From Lacunisphaera sp. (GTDB taxonomy: Bacteria > Verrucomicrobiota > Verrucomicrobiia > Opitutales > Opitutaceae), in NCBI GenBank assembly GCA_029945445.1, contig JAQSCO010000045.1, positions 53,092-117,091 on the forward strand: DNA of 64,000 bases. Direction: 5' to 3'. Made by a program: the position numbers and the translations under genes. Of the stretch, positions 43,853-56,055 are shown one piece after another. Under the pieces are notes generated by a model, which was not told where the DNA came from, did not search any database, and saw only the letters and a program-made list of their open reading frames with translations. How positions within the stretch are numbered: the first letter of the stretch is position 1; the number at the start of each line of letters is the position of its first letter.

Positions 43853-44374
43853 ATGAGCAAAGATCCCGCCTCCAACGAAGTCGCCGTGTTCAAGACCAGC
43901 TACGGCGAAATGACCCTCGCCTTCTGGCCCGACGTCGCCCCGGCGACCGTCGAGAATTTCAAGAAGCTCGCCCGCGCGGGCTTCTACGACGGCACTGCAT
44001 TCCACCGCATTATCAAGGGTTTCATGATTCAGGGCGGTTGCCCCAACACCAAGGCCGGCGAGTCCGGTACGCCCGGCACCGGCGGCCCCGGTTACAAGAT
44101 CAAGGCCGAGTTCAACAAGAAGGCCCACGTCCGCGGCGTCATCTCCATGGCCCGCTCCTCCCACCCCGACTCCGCCGGCTCCCAGTTCTTCCTGGTGCAC
44201 GGCGACGCCAAGTTCCTCGACAACCAATACACCGCCTTCGGCGCGCTCATCAAGGGCGAGGAGGTCCTCGAACAACTGGCCAACGTCCCGACGAAGTCGG
44301 GCGGAGGCGGCGAGAAGAGCACGCCCATCGAGCGCGTCGCGCTCGAGAGCGTGAAGATCGTGCCCGCCGCCTGA
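43853..44374 (+). CDS. Cyclophilin-type peptidyl-prolyl isomerase
   Basis: A 173-residue cytosolic cyclophilin that speeds prolyl bond isomerisation in proteins. It shows FYDGTAFHRIIKGFMIQGG with the catalytic arginine, SAGSQFFLVHGD and YTAFGALIKGEEVLEQL. Start at 43853 (MSKDPASNEVAVF); no signal peptide in this reading. Followed by a strong terminator. Confidence 0.95.
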   Translation: MSKDPASNEVAVFKTSYGEMTLAFWPDVAPATVENFKKLARAGFYDGTAFHRIIKGFMIQGGCPNTKAGESGTPGTGGPGYKIKAEFNKKAHVRGVISMARSSHPDSAGSQFFLVHGDAKFLDNQYTAFGALIKGEEVLEQLANVPTKSGGGGEKSTPIERVALESVKIVPAA

Positions 44375-44402
44375 GTCTAACGCGACGGATAACCTTCAAA
44401 CA

Positions 44403-44434
44403 AAAAGCCCCGCGGCCTTGGCCGCGGGGCTTTT
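44403..44434. terminator. Bidirectional terminator after the cyclophilin gene
   Basis: AAAAGCCCCGCGGCC (44403-44417) pairs perfectly with GGCCGCGGGGCTTTT (44420-44434), giving A-tract and T-tract flanks on both strands. Confidence 0.92.
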
Positions 44435-44492
44435 GCTTGAATATGCCTAGAGCGGTTCAAATAGAAGTGTAGCCGTTGGATTGCCCCCAAAC

Positions 44493-44554
44493 CGGGCGCG
44501 CACAAGGCGCGCCCCTACGATGAGGCATGCAGGGGCGTGGCTCGTCCACGCCCG
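44493..44554. repeat. Pair of family B repeats
   Basis: CGGGCGCGC-acaa-GGCGCGCCCCTAC (44493-44518) faces CAGGGGCGTGG-ctcgt-CCACGCCCG (44530-44554), between the cyclophilin terminator and the alanine dehydrogenase stop. Confidence 0.8.
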
Positions 44555-44591
44555 ATTCGGCTAAGACATTTCTTAAACCGCCCTAGCCGAC

Positions 44592-45686
44592 TCAGGCGTG
44601 GTCGAAACCGACGGCCTTGGCGACCGCGTCGTAGGTGATGCGGCCGTTGCGGGTGTTCACGCCCTTGGCGAGGCCCTTGTGCTCGCTCAGCGCGCGCTCG
44701 ACGCCCTTCTGCACCATCATCGCGACGAACGGCTCGGTGGCCTGCGTCAGGCCCATCGTCGAGGTGCGGCCGACCAGCGCCGGCATGTTGGGCACCGCGT
44801 AATGGATGACGCCATGCTCCTTGTAGACGGGTTTCTGGTGCGACGTGGCGTGGATGGTCTCGATGCAGCCGCCCTGGTCGATGGCGATGTCGCAGATGAC
44901 ACTGCCCGGGCGCATCTGGGCGACCATCCGGTCGGAGACGACGATCGGGGCCTTCGCCGCCGGGATGAGCACCGCGCCGATGAGCAGGTCGGCGTCCGCG
45001 ACGGCATGCTCGATGTTGGCGGGGTTGGACATGAGGGTGACGATCCGGCCGCGATACTCGGTGTCGAGCGCCTCGAGGCGGCGGGTGTCGAGATCCAGGA
45101 CGGTCACGCGGGCACCCATGCCGGCGGCCATCTGCACGGCGTGCGCGCCGGAGTTGCCGCCGCCCACCACGACGACGTGGCCGGGCATCGTGCCGGGGAT
45201 GCCACCCAGCAGCACGCCCGAGCCGCCAAGCTGCGACTGGAGGAAGTAGGCGCCGATCTGGATCGAGAGGCGGCCGGCGATCTGCGACATCGGCTTGAGC
45301 AGCGGGAACTGTCCGTCCACGCCCTCGACCGTCTCATAGGCGATGCCGAGGATGCCCTTGCGACAAAGTTCCTTCGCCAGCGCCGGGCCGGCCGCGAGGT
45401 GCAGGTAGGTGAAGATGGTCTGGCCGTGCTGCATGAGGCCGTATTCGGACTCGAGCGGTTCCTTGACCTTCAGGATCATGCCCGCGGATTTCCAGACCTT
45501 CGCAGCGTTGGGCGCGAAGGTGGCGCCGACGGACTTGTATTCTTCGTCGGTGAAACCGGCGCTGTGGCCGGCGCCTTTTTCCATGAGCACCTTGCCGCCG
45601 AGCGCGGTCACGCGCTTGCACAGGCTGGGGGTCATGGAAACGCGGGTTTCTCCGATCTTAACTTCCTTGGGGACTCCGATAATCAT
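44592..45686 (-). CDS. ald: Alanine dehydrogenase
   Basis: A 364-residue NAD-dependent enzyme interconverting alanine with pyruvate and ammonia. It has the family start [20 protein letters not shown], the catalytic lysine in [12 protein letters not shown] and histidine in TYLHLAAGP. The Rossmann motif is [22 protein letters not shown], seen as [14 protein letters not shown]. Full family length. Divergent from folA. It links to nitrogen balance like the PII/AmtB locus but is not adjacent to it. Confidence 0.96.
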   Translation of the reverse strand: MIIGVPKEVKIGETRVSMTPSLCKRVTALGGKVLMEKGAGHSAGFTDEEYKSVGATFAPNAAKVWKSAGMILKVKEPLESEYGLMQHGQTIFTYLHLAAGPALAKELCRKGILGIAYETVEGVDGQFPLLKPMSQIAGRLSIQIGAYFLQSQLGGSGVLLGGIPGTMPGHVVVVGGGNSGAHAVQMAAGMGARVTVLDLDTRRLEALDTEYRGRIVTLMSNPANIEHAVADADLLIGAVLIPAAKAPIVVSDRMVAQMRPGSVICDIAIDQGGCIETIHATSHQKPVYKEHGVIHYAVPNMPALVGRTSTMGLTQATEPFVAMMVQKGVERALSEHKGLAKGVNTRNGRITYDAVAKAVGFDHA

Positions 45687-45797
45687 AGACCGCTATGACA
45701 CGGAGTTTCTGCCCGGCAGGCAATGATGGAAGCACCCGGCGGATTGCCCTTGCGGCGGATTAATCCGTTGGAGTTAGCTGGCCGGCTCAAACCCCTG

Positions 45798-46283
45798 ATG
45801 TCCAAGTCCCTCTCCCTCATCGTCGCCTGCGCCGAGAACCGCGTCATCGGCCGCGACCGCCGGCTCCCGTTCCACATCCCCGAGGACAAGGTGTGGTTTC
45901 ATGAGAAGACTGCCGGCCAGACCGTGGTGCTCGGGCGCATCTGCTTCGAGACCTGGCCAAAAGTGCTGGCCGATGGACGTCAGCCGGTCGTCATCACGCG
46001 CGACGCGTCTCTGGCCCGCCCCAATGTTCGTATTACGAACAATGTCCCCGCCGCCCTCGCCCTCGCGCAGACGCTGCCGGGCGAAATCATGATCTGCGGC
46101 GGCCAGCGCATCTACGAGGAAACCTTGCCCCTCGCCGACCGCCTGCTGCTCACGCTCGTGCACGCCGAGGTGCCCGGCGACACGTTCTTCCCCGAGTGGC
46201 GGCAGATGCCGTGGCGCGAGACGTGGCGCAAGGAAGGCGCAGACGCGAACTACCGGTATACGTTTTCGATCCTTGAGCGGTAG
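45798..46283 (+). CDS. folA: Dihydrofolate reductase
   Basis: A 161-residue NADPH-dependent enzyme making tetrahydrofolate. It starts SLIVACAENRVIGRDRRLPF, has the acidic active-site residue in FHIPEDKVWF, and the NADPH motifs TVVLGRICFETW and IMICGGQRIYEETLPLADRL. The start at 45798 is chosen because the 25 upstream codons are not DHFR-like. The TAG stop is formed by the left end of a family B palindrome. Confidence 0.94.
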   Translation: MSKSLSLIVACAENRVIGRDRRLPFHIPEDKVWFHEKTAGQTVVLGRICFETWPKVLADGRQPVVITRDASLARPNVRITNNVPAALALAQTLPGEIMICGGQRIYEETLPLADRLLLTLVHAEVPGDTFFPEWRQMPWRETWRKEGADANYRYTFSILER

Positions 46284-46336
46284 GGGCGCTGGCCCTCAAG
46301 CGCCCTAGCAGGGCCGGTGGGGGCAACGGCCCCTAC
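46280..46336. repeat. Family B-type palindrome supplying two stop codons
   Basis: GTAGGGGC (46280-46287) at one end and GCCCCTAC (46329-46336) at the other, with internal hairpins. The TAG of folA (46281-46283) and, on the other strand, the TAG of the carbonic-anhydrase-like gene (46333-46335) are the two ends of this element. Confidence 0.7.
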
Positions 46337-46860
46337 CTCTGCAGCGCCGTGTGCGCTTTCGCCACCTCGACGTATTTCTCCGCCCAACCACGCAGGCTTT
46401 TCATCTCCGCCTCGGTCAGCGGACGCACGATCTTCGCGGGCGCGCCGAGGATCATCGAGCCCGGCGGCGCGATGAAGCGCTGCGTCACCAGCGCATTGGC
46501 GCCGACGATGCAGCGGTCGCCGATCTTCGCGCCGTCGAGGATGGTCGCGCCCATGCCGATGAGGCACTCGTCGCCGATTTCGCAGGCGTGGATGATGGCC
46601 GTGTGTCCGATGGTGCAATAGCGGCCGATCGTGGTGCCGTAGTCGTCGGCCAGGTGCACCATGGCGAGGTCCTGGATGTTCGTCCCCTCGCCGATCACGA
46701 TCGAGTTGATGTCGCCGCGGAGCACGGCGCCATACCAGACGCTGCTCAGCGCACCGAGGGTGACGTCGCCCAGCACGGTGGCATTGGGGGCAATGAAGCC
46801 CGCGCGGGCGAGGTCGGGGGTTTTGCCAAGATGACGGGCGAGGCGTTCCGTAATATCCAT
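46333..46860 (-). CDS. Gamma-carbonic-anhydrase-family hexapeptide protein
   Basis: A 175-residue left-handed beta-helix protein built from hexapeptide repeats (GDVTLG, VWYGAVLRGDIN, IGEGTNIQD, IGHTAIIHACEIGDECLIGMGA). The histidines expected for zinc are present (VHLADD, IGHTAIIH). Family members are gamma-carbonic anhydrases or metal-binding relatives such as YrdA; activity is not assured. Start ATG at 46860. Confidence 0.93.
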   Translation of the reverse strand: MDITERLARHLGKTPDLARAGFIAPNATVLGDVTLGALSSVWYGAVLRGDINSIVIGEGTNIQDLAMVHLADDYGTTIGRYCTIGHTAIIHACEIGDECLIGMGATILDGAKIGDRCIVGANALVTQRFIAPPGSMILGAPAKIVRPLTEAEMKSLRGWAEKYVEVAKAHTALQR

Positions 46861-46910
46861 GCGGACACGCTACCCGCGCGACCCGCGCGCGCCAAGCCCG
46901 CAGAAGCGGA

Positions 46911-47033
46911 CTACTCGCGCTGCGCCCAGCGGCCGCCGGCCAGCCAGACCACCAGGCCCAGCAAGCCGATCAGGCTGACCGCCACCGCCGCCAACACCGT
47001 GCCCAACGCGAGGATTAGATTTAGGAGGTGCAT
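46911..47033 (-). CDS. Possible 40-residue membrane peptide
   Basis: MHLLNLILALGTV... is a single hydrophobic helix followed by RWAQRE. The 47033 ATG is preceded at some distance by AAGGAGAC. No homologue is known to me. It sits between the carbonic-anhydrase-like gene and the nucleoside transporter, both on the same strand. Confidence 0.35.
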   Translation of the reverse strand: MHLLNLILALGTVLAAVAVSLIGLLGLVVWLAGGRWAQRE

Positions 47034-47118
47034 GGGATTACGGCCCGTCTCCTTAAAAGACGATGCGGCGGCATCCCGGTTACAGGGGCCCGGGCAAACC
47101 AACGGCGGCCGGCCCGGT

Positions 47119-48384
47119 TCAGATGATGATGCCGGCGAGCGTCGCGGACAGATACGAGGCGAGCGTGCCGCAGAGCAGTGCCTTCAGGCCGAGCTTGGCC
47201 AGATCGGTGCGGCGCTCGGGCGCGAGGGCGCCGATGCCGCCGATCTGCATGCCCACGCTGCTGAAATTCGCGAAGCCGCAGATGGCGATGCTCAGGATGA
47301 GCAGGCCCTTCTCGGTGACGATCGGCACGCGGTGCGTGGTCAGGTTCTGGAAGGCCACGAATTCATTGATCGTCAGCTTCTGGCCGAGCAGCGTCGCGAC
47401 GTTGTTGATGTCCGCGGACGGCACGCCCATGGCCCACGCCATCGGGTAGAACAGCTTCCCGAAGATCCAGTTCAGCGACAGGTCGAGGGTCGGGCTGAAG
47501 AGATGGCCGATCGAGACCAGGATCCAGTCGATGCAGGCGATCACCGCGATGAAGCCGATGAGCATGGCGATGACGTTCATCGCGATCTTGAAGCCGTCGC
47601 CCGCGCCGTGCGAGACGGCGTCGATGACGTTGCTGTAGTCGCTCTTCACCTCGAGCTTCACCGTGCCCATGGTCTGGCTCTCCTGCGTCTCGGGGAAGAC
47701 GATCTTGGCGATCACCAGCGCGCCCGGCGCGGCCATGAGCGAGGCGGTGATGAGCTTCGGGGCGAGGTCCATGCCGGCCGCGGCGCCCATGTTGGCGTAG
47801 ACGACGAGAATGCCGCCCGCGATGCACGCCAGGCTGCCGCTCATCGAGGCGAGGAGTTCGCTGTTGGTCATGCCCGCGAGGTAGGGCCGGATCATCACCT
47901 GCGCCTCGACCTGGCCGACGAAGGCGCTGGCGACGTTGCTCAGCGACTCGGCGCCGCTGACGCGCATGACGACGTTCATCGCGCGGGCGATGAGTGCCAC
48001 CACCCGCTGCATGATGCCGAAGTGGTAGAGGATCGCGACGAGGGCGCAGACGAGAATGATCGTGGCGGTGACGTTGAAGGCGAAGACGAACCCGCCGCCG
48101 CTGAAGTAATTGGCAAAGCTGCCGTCCGGCTGTTGCACCACGATGCCGCCGTAGACGAACGAGGCGCCCGCCTTGGCGAACGACTCCAGCTTGCCCATGC
48201 CGTGCCCGAGCAGGGTGAAGAACCGCGCGACCGGCCCGACCTTGAAGATCAGGAGCGCGATGATGATCTGCAGCGCGATGCCGGTGCCCACCAGCCGCCA
48301 GTTGATCTTCGCGCGATTGTTCGAGAACAAGATCGCGATGCCGAGGATGAAGGCGACGCCGATCAGGCCATGTAGACGGTCCAT
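47119..48384 (-). CDS. CNT-family concentrative nucleoside transporter
   Basis: A 421-residue inner-membrane symporter of the NupC type. It has a short N-terminal module (residues 1-50), a gate domain (GAESLSNVASAFVGQVEAQVMIRPYL, seen as GAESLSNVASAFVGQ) and a C-terminal core with FANFSSVGMQIGGIG. Family members import nucleosides with sodium or protons. The start at 48384 (MDRLHGLIGVAFIL) is chosen over the upstream frame extension. Confidence 0.94.
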   Translation of the reverse strand: MDRLHGLIGVAFILGIAILFSNNRAKINWRLVGTGIALQIIIALLIFKVGPVARFFTLLGHGMGKLESFAKAGASFVYGGIVVQQPDGSFANYFSGGGFVFAFNVTATIILVCALVAILYHFGIMQRVVALIARAMNVVMRVSGAESLSNVASAFVGQVEAQVMIRPYLAGMTNSELLASMSGSLACIAGGILVVYANMGAAAGMDLAPKLITASLMAAPGALVIAKIVFPETQESQTMGTVKLEVKSDYSNVIDAVSHGAGDGFKIAMNVIAMLIGFIAVIACIDWILVSIGHLFSPTLDLSLNWIFGKLFYPMAWAMGVPSADINNVATLLGQKLTINEFVAFQNLTTHRVPIVTEKGLLILSIAICGFANFSSVGMQIGGIGALAPERRTDLAKLGLKALLCGTLASYLSATLAGIII

Positions 48385-48499
48385 AGGGAATAGTAGGTGT
48401 GTTAGACGCGGCCTTACCGCGCGACCGGCGGACACTGCGCGACCGCCCGCGGGAATTCAACCCCGGATAAGTACCGCGGGGATCCCGCGGGGGTCGCGG

Positions 48500-50461
48500 T
48501 CAGGCCAGGACCGGCGCGTCCGGACCGTGCAGCAGCTCCCGGACGTTTTTCAGGAGTATTTCAACGGTGAACGGCTTGGACATGAACGCCGTCGCGAACT
48601 CGCAGGGTTTCGCCCGCGTGTAGAGGCTGGCAATGCCGCTCATGGCCAGGATTTTCAGCGCCGGGCGGGAAGCCCGCAGGAGGCCGGCCAGGGTCGACCC
48701 ATTGAGGAGGGGCATGTCGAGATCGGTGATGATCAGGGCAATTTCGGTCCCTTGCACCTCAAAGATCTCGAGCGCCTCGGCGCCGTCGGCGGCCGTGACG
48801 ACCCGGTAACCGAACTTGACGAGAATGGCCTCGGCGATGTCCCGAATGGATTTCTCGTCATCGACGAGCAGGATGAGTTCGCTCCGGCCGTGGGCGACGG
48901 GGTGCGGGTGGGTGGAGTCGCTCGCCGCCAATGACTTGAGATCGGCGGGCAGGTAAACACTGACGATGGTGCCGCGGCCCGGCGCCGTCTGCAGTGTCGT
49001 GAAACCCTGGTAAGTCGCCACGATGCCCCGCACGGTGGAGAGGCCGAGACCCGTGCCGAGGCCGGCAGCCTTGGTGGTGAAGAACGGTTCCCAGACCCGG
49101 GCGAGCACCCCAGGGGAGATGCCGGTGCCGGTGTCTGCCACCTGCAGCATGAGCCAGGCACCCGGGGCGGCGCCCTCGATGGCGCGCGCGGCGACGGCAT
49201 CGAGCACGCAATTCTCGGCGCATAGGGTGAGCGTGCCGCCCGACGGCATGGCGTCGCGGGCGTTGACGCAGAGGTTGAGCAGCACCTGGTGAATCTGGGT
49301 GGGATTGGCGAGGACGGGCCAGAGGTCGTTCGGCACCTTCTCGTGGAGGGCGATCGACTTGGGGAAGGTCTGGGTGATGATCCCGGCGATGTCGTGCAGC
49401 AGGTGCTTGACCTGCACCAGCCGCGCTTCGCCGCCGATGCCGTGGACGAAGCCGAGGATCTGGCGGACGAGGCCGGCGCCACGCTCGCCGCTTTTCTCCA
49501 GGATATCGAGCAGCCGCAGGTCGCCGCTTTCCGACAGCTTGTGGCGGAGGAGGCTCACCGCCATGCTGATGGGCGCGAGGACGTTGTTGAGATCGTGGCT
49601 GATCCCCGCCGCGAGCAGGCCGATGCTCTCGAGCCGCTGGGCGCGGAGGGAGATTTCCTCCAGCTGCTTGCGGTCCGTGATGTCATCCGCCACGCCGACG
49701 ATGCGGTAGATCGCGCCGGCCACGTTGCGCACCGGGTAGGCCTTGCTGTGGATCCAGCGCAGGGTGCCATCCGGCCGGACGATCCGGAAGGATTCGTCGA
49801 ATCTTCCGTCGAGCTGTTTTTCCCGGACCGCCTCGTCATAGCGCTGCCGGTCCCCGGGATAGATGCTGTCCGCAAAATGATTCGGGGAGGCATAAAGCTT
49901 GGCCGGGGACTCGCCCCAGATCTCATCGTAGCTGGGGCTGACATAAATGACCCGGTCCCGCGTCAGGTCGATGATCCAGAATACCTCGCGGATGCTCTCC
50001 ACCACCTGGCGGAAACGCTCCTCGCTGGCGCGCAAAGACTCCTCCACCTGCTTGCGCGCCGTGATGTCGCGGGCGATCTTGGTGACCCCGACGATCTGCC
50101 CGTGCCCGTCCTTCACGGCCGCGAGGCGCACGCCGACGTGGATGGTGCTCCCGTCCTTTCTCCGCCGGACGGTTTCATATTCATTCACGCCCTCGCCCTG
50201 TGCGACCCGGGCCAGAATATGCCGCTCCTCGTGGACCCAGTCCGGCGGGATCAGGATCTGCACGTGCTGGCCGACGGCCTCCGCCGCGGTGTAGCCGAAC
50301 AATTTTTCCGCACTGGGGCTCCAGCTGGTGATGACGCCTTCCGGTGTCTTGCCGATGACGGCATCGCCGGGAAATTCCACAATCGCGGCATAGGGCGGGC
50401 CGGCACCCGGTTTGACGGTGAGCGCAGTCGCTTCGGCCGGCGGATTGGGTGGCGCGTTCAT
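48500..50461 (-). CDS. PAS-PAS hybrid histidine kinase with receiver
   Basis: A 653-residue soluble sensor kinase. PAS/PAC domains span about 20-145 (VITSWSPSAEKLFGYT) and 150-275 (YVSPSYDEIWGESP, ending ADDITDRKQLEE). The dimerisation domain has the phospho-acceptor histidine in AAGISHDLNNVLAP. The ATPase has NLCVNARDAM, VADTGTGIS and TKAAGLGTGLGLSTV. The C-terminal receiver (about 525-645) has phospho-Asp in LIITDLDMPLLNG and MSKPF. The target is unknown and no separate response regulator adjoins it. Confidence 0.93.
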   Translation of the reverse strand: MNAPPNPPAEATALTVKPGAGPPYAAIVEFPGDAVIGKTPEGVITSWSPSAEKLFGYTAAEAVGQHVQILIPPDWVHEERHILARVAQGEGVNEYETVRRRKDGSTIHVGVRLAAVKDGHGQIVGVTKIARDITARKQVEESLRASEERFRQVVESIREVFWIIDLTRDRVIYVSPSYDEIWGESPAKLYASPNHFADSIYPGDRQRYDEAVREKQLDGRFDESFRIVRPDGTLRWIHSKAYPVRNVAGAIYRIVGVADDITDRKQLEEISLRAQRLESIGLLAAGISHDLNNVLAPISMAVSLLRHKLSESGDLRLLDILEKSGERGAGLVRQILGFVHGIGGEARLVQVKHLLHDIAGIITQTFPKSIALHEKVPNDLWPVLANPTQIHQVLLNLCVNARDAMPSGGTLTLCAENCVLDAVAARAIEGAAPGAWLMLQVADTGTGISPGVLARVWEPFFTTKAAGLGTGLGLSTVRGIVATYQGFTTLQTAPGRGTIVSVYLPADLKSLAASDSTHPHPVAHGRSELILLVDDEKSIRDIAEAILVKFGYRVVTAADGAEALEIFEVQGTEIALIITDLDMPLLNGSTLAGLLRASRPALKILAMSGIASLYTRAKPCEFATAFMSKPFTVEILLKNVRELLHGPDAPVLA

Positions 50462-50575
50462 AGCATGGGGATGCGTTGCGACGCATCCGATCGGCCCCTC
50501 ACGGATACGAGGTACGGAACCTAACCGGATACCCCGGCCGGGAACATGGGGTATAACCCGCCCAGGCCGGACGCC

Positions 50576-50944
50576 CTACTTCCTGATCCACTGGCCGCTC
50601 TCGTCCTGCACCCAGACGCCGGGCCGGCTGTTCGCGGCGATCTGCTTGGCGCGGGCGCGGGCGACCGACTCGGGCGTGGCGCCGGTCTGCGCCGCGAGCA
50701 GGGCATAGACCGCCCCGCGGTCGCGGTTCTCATCGGAGACAATGGTGCTGGCACCTGGGGTGCCGCTCTTGCGTTCCTCGAGGAGGCCGCGGTTGTTCTC
50801 GCCCAGGACTTCCTGGGCCTTGAGGGCGTCGATCTGAGGCAGGCGCTGTTCCATGCGGCCGCGGAGGGCGGTGGCGCTCTCGGCGAAGGCCGGGGCGGCG
50901 AGCAGGCAGAGCGTGGCAAAGAGGAGGCAGAGTCGGGTCTTCAT
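50576..50944 (-). CDS. ydbL: YdbL-like DUF1318 periplasmic protein
   Basis: A 122-residue exported protein with a signal peptide (1-21, ending AFAE) and a DUF1318/YdbL body (GRMEQRLPQIDALKAQEVLGENNRGLLE, seen as LKAQEVLGENNRGLLEER; AANSRPGVWVQDESG). It overlaps the ynbE-like gene by 4 bases. In enterobacteria YdbL works with YdbH and YnbE in outer-membrane lipid balance. Confidence 0.88.
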   Translation of the reverse strand: MKTRLCLLFATLCLLAAPAFAESATALRGRMEQRLPQIDALKAQEVLGENNRGLLEERKSGTPGASTIVSDENRDRGAVYALLAAQTGATPESVARARAKQIAANSRPGVWVQDESGQWIRK

Positions 50945-51144
50945 GGCTTGGTCGCCGGGGTGGCGATGGTCGTGGATTTTTTGTCGAGGTCGCCGAAGAA
51001 ATCATCCAGCGCCTTCTCGACCCTCACGTTCACGTCGACGGTGATGTGGATCGGCTTCACCTCGATGGGCTCGGTCTTCACGTTGAGGCAGCCGCCCAGG
51101 AGGAGCGGCGCGCAGGCAACGGCAATAAGGAGTGGGCGGTTCAT
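50941..51144 (-). CDS. ynbE: YnbE-like lipoprotein
   Basis: A 67-residue lipoprotein with lipobox LLGGC (Cys19) and the short YnbE-type body ITVDVNVRVEKALDDFFGDLD. In E. coli YnbE is an outer-membrane lipoprotein that stacks onto the YdbH bridge. It lies between the ydbH-like and ydbL-like genes in the same order as in enterobacteria. Confidence 0.87.
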   Translation of the reverse strand: MNRPLLIAVACAPLLLGGCLNVKTEPIEVKPIHITVDVNVRVEKALDDFFGDLDKKSTTIATPATKP

Positions 51145-51195
51145 GATTACCTGTGGTTAGTCAGCGACCGGGGCCGATGGTTGCCGCAACCGGAA

Positions 51196-52683
51196 CTATT
51201 TTCCAGTCCCGAAGTTGAGCCGCGAATCCAGGCCCATGTTGAGGAGCTTCTCCAGCGGGCCGTTGACGTTCAAGTCGAGGGTCACGGGGGCCTTCACGCC
51301 CGGATCCAACGGCTGCCCGGCGATGTGCAGCGTGGCCGAGCGGCCCGGCGGCGCGTTCGGCGGCCGGAGGTCGAGCCGCAGCTCGCTGATCGCCAGCTTG
51401 AGCAGGCCGGACTCGACCTTCTTCAGGACGGCGTAGCTGGGACTGTTGGTCGACAGGCCGCGCGTGAGCAGCCCGGCGGCGTTGAACTGGATCTCGGCCG
51501 CGACCCCGGGCGTGAGTTGCAGCCAGCCGGTGCCGAGACGCACTCCGGTATCGTCCACCCGGATGGGGAAACGCCCGTTGACCCGGCCCGTGGCCTTGGC
51601 CGGCAGGTCCTGCGTCAAGGCCATGACCTCCTCGATGTTGATGCCTTCCACCAACACCACCGCCTCCAGCTCGCGCTGGTTGAGGAAATACTTGAAAGGC
51701 TCCAGGGCCGCCGTGCCGCCCAGGCCCTTGAGCGTGGCGCGGGTCACCACGATCTTGTTGGCCTCCTCGAAGGCAAACTCCGCGTCCACGTCGCGCAGCG
51801 TCAGCCGGCCGGTGCGCAGCTCGGCGATGCGCAGCGTCCCCGGCTTGGTCCGGAAATGGTCGAGGTCGGAGAATTCCAAGTCAGCCTCCACCCCATCGGC
51901 CGCGACCGCGTGCTCGGTGTGGGCGGCGTGACCGCCGCGGAGCCGCACCCGGGCCGTGGCCGTGAATTCCTTGCCGGCCCACCGGCCCTCGGCACTGGCG
52001 GTCGCCTGGCCGGCCAGGTCCCAGCCGCCGCCGGGCAGCAGCGCGAGGCGCTGCACGAATTGCTGCCAGGGTTTCAGGTCGAGCGCTATTTCCGGCACGT
52101 GGAAATCGAGGGCCTTCGTCGCGGGGTTGAAGGTGCCTTCCGCTTTCACTGCCAGGCCGGGGCCTTCCGCCGAGGCGCGGCCGGTCCACTTGTTATCCGC
52201 GGTCAGGTGCGCCTCGATCTTCACCGCGAGCGCCTGGTCCGGCAACGCGGCCGCCTTGATGATCAGCTGGCCGTCCACGTAGATTTCCTCGAGCGGCACG
52301 CGCGGAGGCACGGCGGGGGTCTGGCCGTTCTGGTAGGTGGCCCACGACAGCGCGTTCGTGTCGGAGCCGTCGACCGTCAGCGGCAGCCGCGCCCCCTCGA
52401 TCCGGAGCGCGCCGAGCGAGGGCGTCCACCAGTGCGTGCGGTGGAGTGTCAGCCGCCGGGCCGCGAAGGCCTGGGTGCGGACGCGGAAATCCATGTTCTC
52501 GACCACCACGGCCCAGGGCGAGGCGGCCGCCAGGTCGAACTTGATCTCGGCCGCACCGGCCTGCGCCAGCAGCGTCCGCAGGGCCAGCCCGGTGAGGGCC
52601 AGGCGCGCCGCCACGCCGGCGGCCAGCAGGACCAGCACCGCGGCGGCGGTCCCGAGCAGGCGGCGTTTGGTCAGCAGCGGCAT
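51196..52683 (-). CDS. ydbH: YdbH-like AsmA-type intermembrane bridge protein
   Basis: A 495-residue protein with an N-terminal membrane anchor (about 8-30, [18 protein letters not shown]) and a long beta-rich periplasmic part. The C-terminal [20 protein letters not shown] region is typical of YdbH. YdbH, TamB and YhdP are AsmA-like proteins implicated in phospholipid transport to the outer membrane. It is about 60% of the E. coli length. The ATG at 52683 is preferred; the frame extends to a TTG at 52737. Confidence 0.85.
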   Translation of the reverse strand: MPLLTKRRLLGTAAAVLVLLAAGVAARLALTGLALRTLLAQAGAAEIKFDLAAASPWAVVVENMDFRVRTQAFAARRLTLHRTHWWTPSLGALRIEGARLPLTVDGSDTNALSWATYQNGQTPAVPPRVPLEEIYVDGQLIIKAAALPDQALAVKIEAHLTADNKWTGRASAEGPGLAVKAEGTFNPATKALDFHVPEIALDLKPWQQFVQRLALLPGGGWDLAGQATASAEGRWAGKEFTATARVRLRGGHAAHTEHAVAADGVEADLEFSDLDHFRTKPGTLRIAELRTGRLTLRDVDAEFAFEEANKIVVTRATLKGLGGTAALEPFKYFLNQRELEAVVLVEGINIEEVMALTQDLPAKATGRVNGRFPIRVDDTGVRLGTGWLQLTPGVAAEIQFNAAGLLTRGLSTNSPSYAVLKKVESGLLKLAISELRLDLRPPNAPPGRSATLHIAGQPLDPGVKAPVTLDLNVNGPLEKLLNMGLDSRLNFGTGK

Positions 52684-52828
52684 GAGGTTAATAGACTCGG
52701 CATCCGGGCCGGAGTCGCTAGTTTTTTTGCGGGCCAATCAATTAACCGGAGTTCCGCCACGCCATGAAAAAATTGACCCGAGTCGCGTTCGCGCCGCCCT
52801 GCGGGACGGCCAATCCGCCGTAATCACC

Positions 52829-53353
52829 ATGAGGCGGGCCGTCACGGGCCTCCGGCGCACGGCGATCGCCGTGCTGGCGGTGTGCTGCCTGGCCCCCGCC
52901 CTCGACGCCACGACGCGCAAGGTGCCGGTCAAGCTGCGCGAATTCGCGGGCCGCGTGATCCGGGTCAAGGATGGCGACTCGCTCGAGGTGCAGAAGGACG
53001 GCGACGTCTACGAGGTGCGGCTCGCCCGGATCGACGCGCCGGAGCTGCACCAGCCGCGCGGGGAACAGGCAAAGGAGTTCACGCGGATGAAGGTTGAGGG
53101 CCACGCGGTCATCGTGCGCGCCAAGACCATCGACCAATACGGCCGCTTCATCGGCGACGTCACCTACCGCGGCGGGCGCTCGCTCAACGAGGACCTCGTG
53201 GCCGCCGGCTGGGCGTGGTGGTTCAAGCGGCTCTACGCCACGGACGCGGTCATGGCCGCCCTCGAGCGCCGCGCCCGCGAGCAGAAGCGCGGGCTCTGGC
53301 AGGACCAAAATCCGGTGCCGCCGTGGAATTACCGGGAGCAGCAGAAGAAGTAG
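52829..53353 (+). CDS. Secreted thermonuclease (SNase) family protein
   Basis: A 174-residue exported nuclease: signal peptide (about 1-27, ending ALDA) and a staphylococcal-nuclease fold. The calcium aspartate is in VKDGDSLEV, the Arg/Asp/Glu cluster in [11 protein letters not shown] and the second catalytic arginine in [10 protein letters not shown], so it looks active. It degrades DNA or RNA outside the cytosol. The start at 52829 gives the signal peptide; the frame upstream is antisense to ydbH. Confidence 0.93.
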   Translation: MRRAVTGLRRTAIAVLAVCCLAPALDATTRKVPVKLREFAGRVIRVKDGDSLEVQKDGDVYEVRLARIDAPELHQPRGEQAKEFTRMKVEGHAVIVRAKTIDQYGRFIGDVTYRGGRSLNEDLVAAGWAWWFKRLYATDAVMAALERRAREQKRGLWQDQNPVPPWNYREQQKK

Positions 53354-53360
53354 GATTTGG

Positions 53361-53419
53361 GGAGGCGGGGTGCGCCCACCCCGCGAGCGGACGTTGCGAG
53401 GTGAGGGCACCCCGCCTCC
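53361..53419. repeat. Palindromic repeat GGAGGCGGGGTG...CACCCCGCCTCC (family G)
   Basis: Two hairpin units (53361-53384 and 53400-53419) face each other, with outer ends GGAGGCGGGG and CCCCGCCTCC. A second copy lies at 60833-60894. Confidence 0.75.
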
Positions 53420-53428
53420 AGCCAAGCG

Positions 53429-55924
<2,496 letters not shown>

Positions 55925-56055
55925 GGGAGGGAGAGAATCACAAGGCGTGCCAACGGCACAGGCAAGGCGGGATTAGCTTTGCCGGGCGGCCCGGCCCGGA
56001 CAAACACCGGCCGGCCCGCAGGCCGGAACGGTGCACTGCCGAGCAGTTGCCACGT

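Noticed and set aside
46351-48375. A 674-codon plus-strand frame
   Set aside because: Antisense to the carbonic-anhydrase-like and nucleoside transporter genes, which carry clear motifs on the minus strand.
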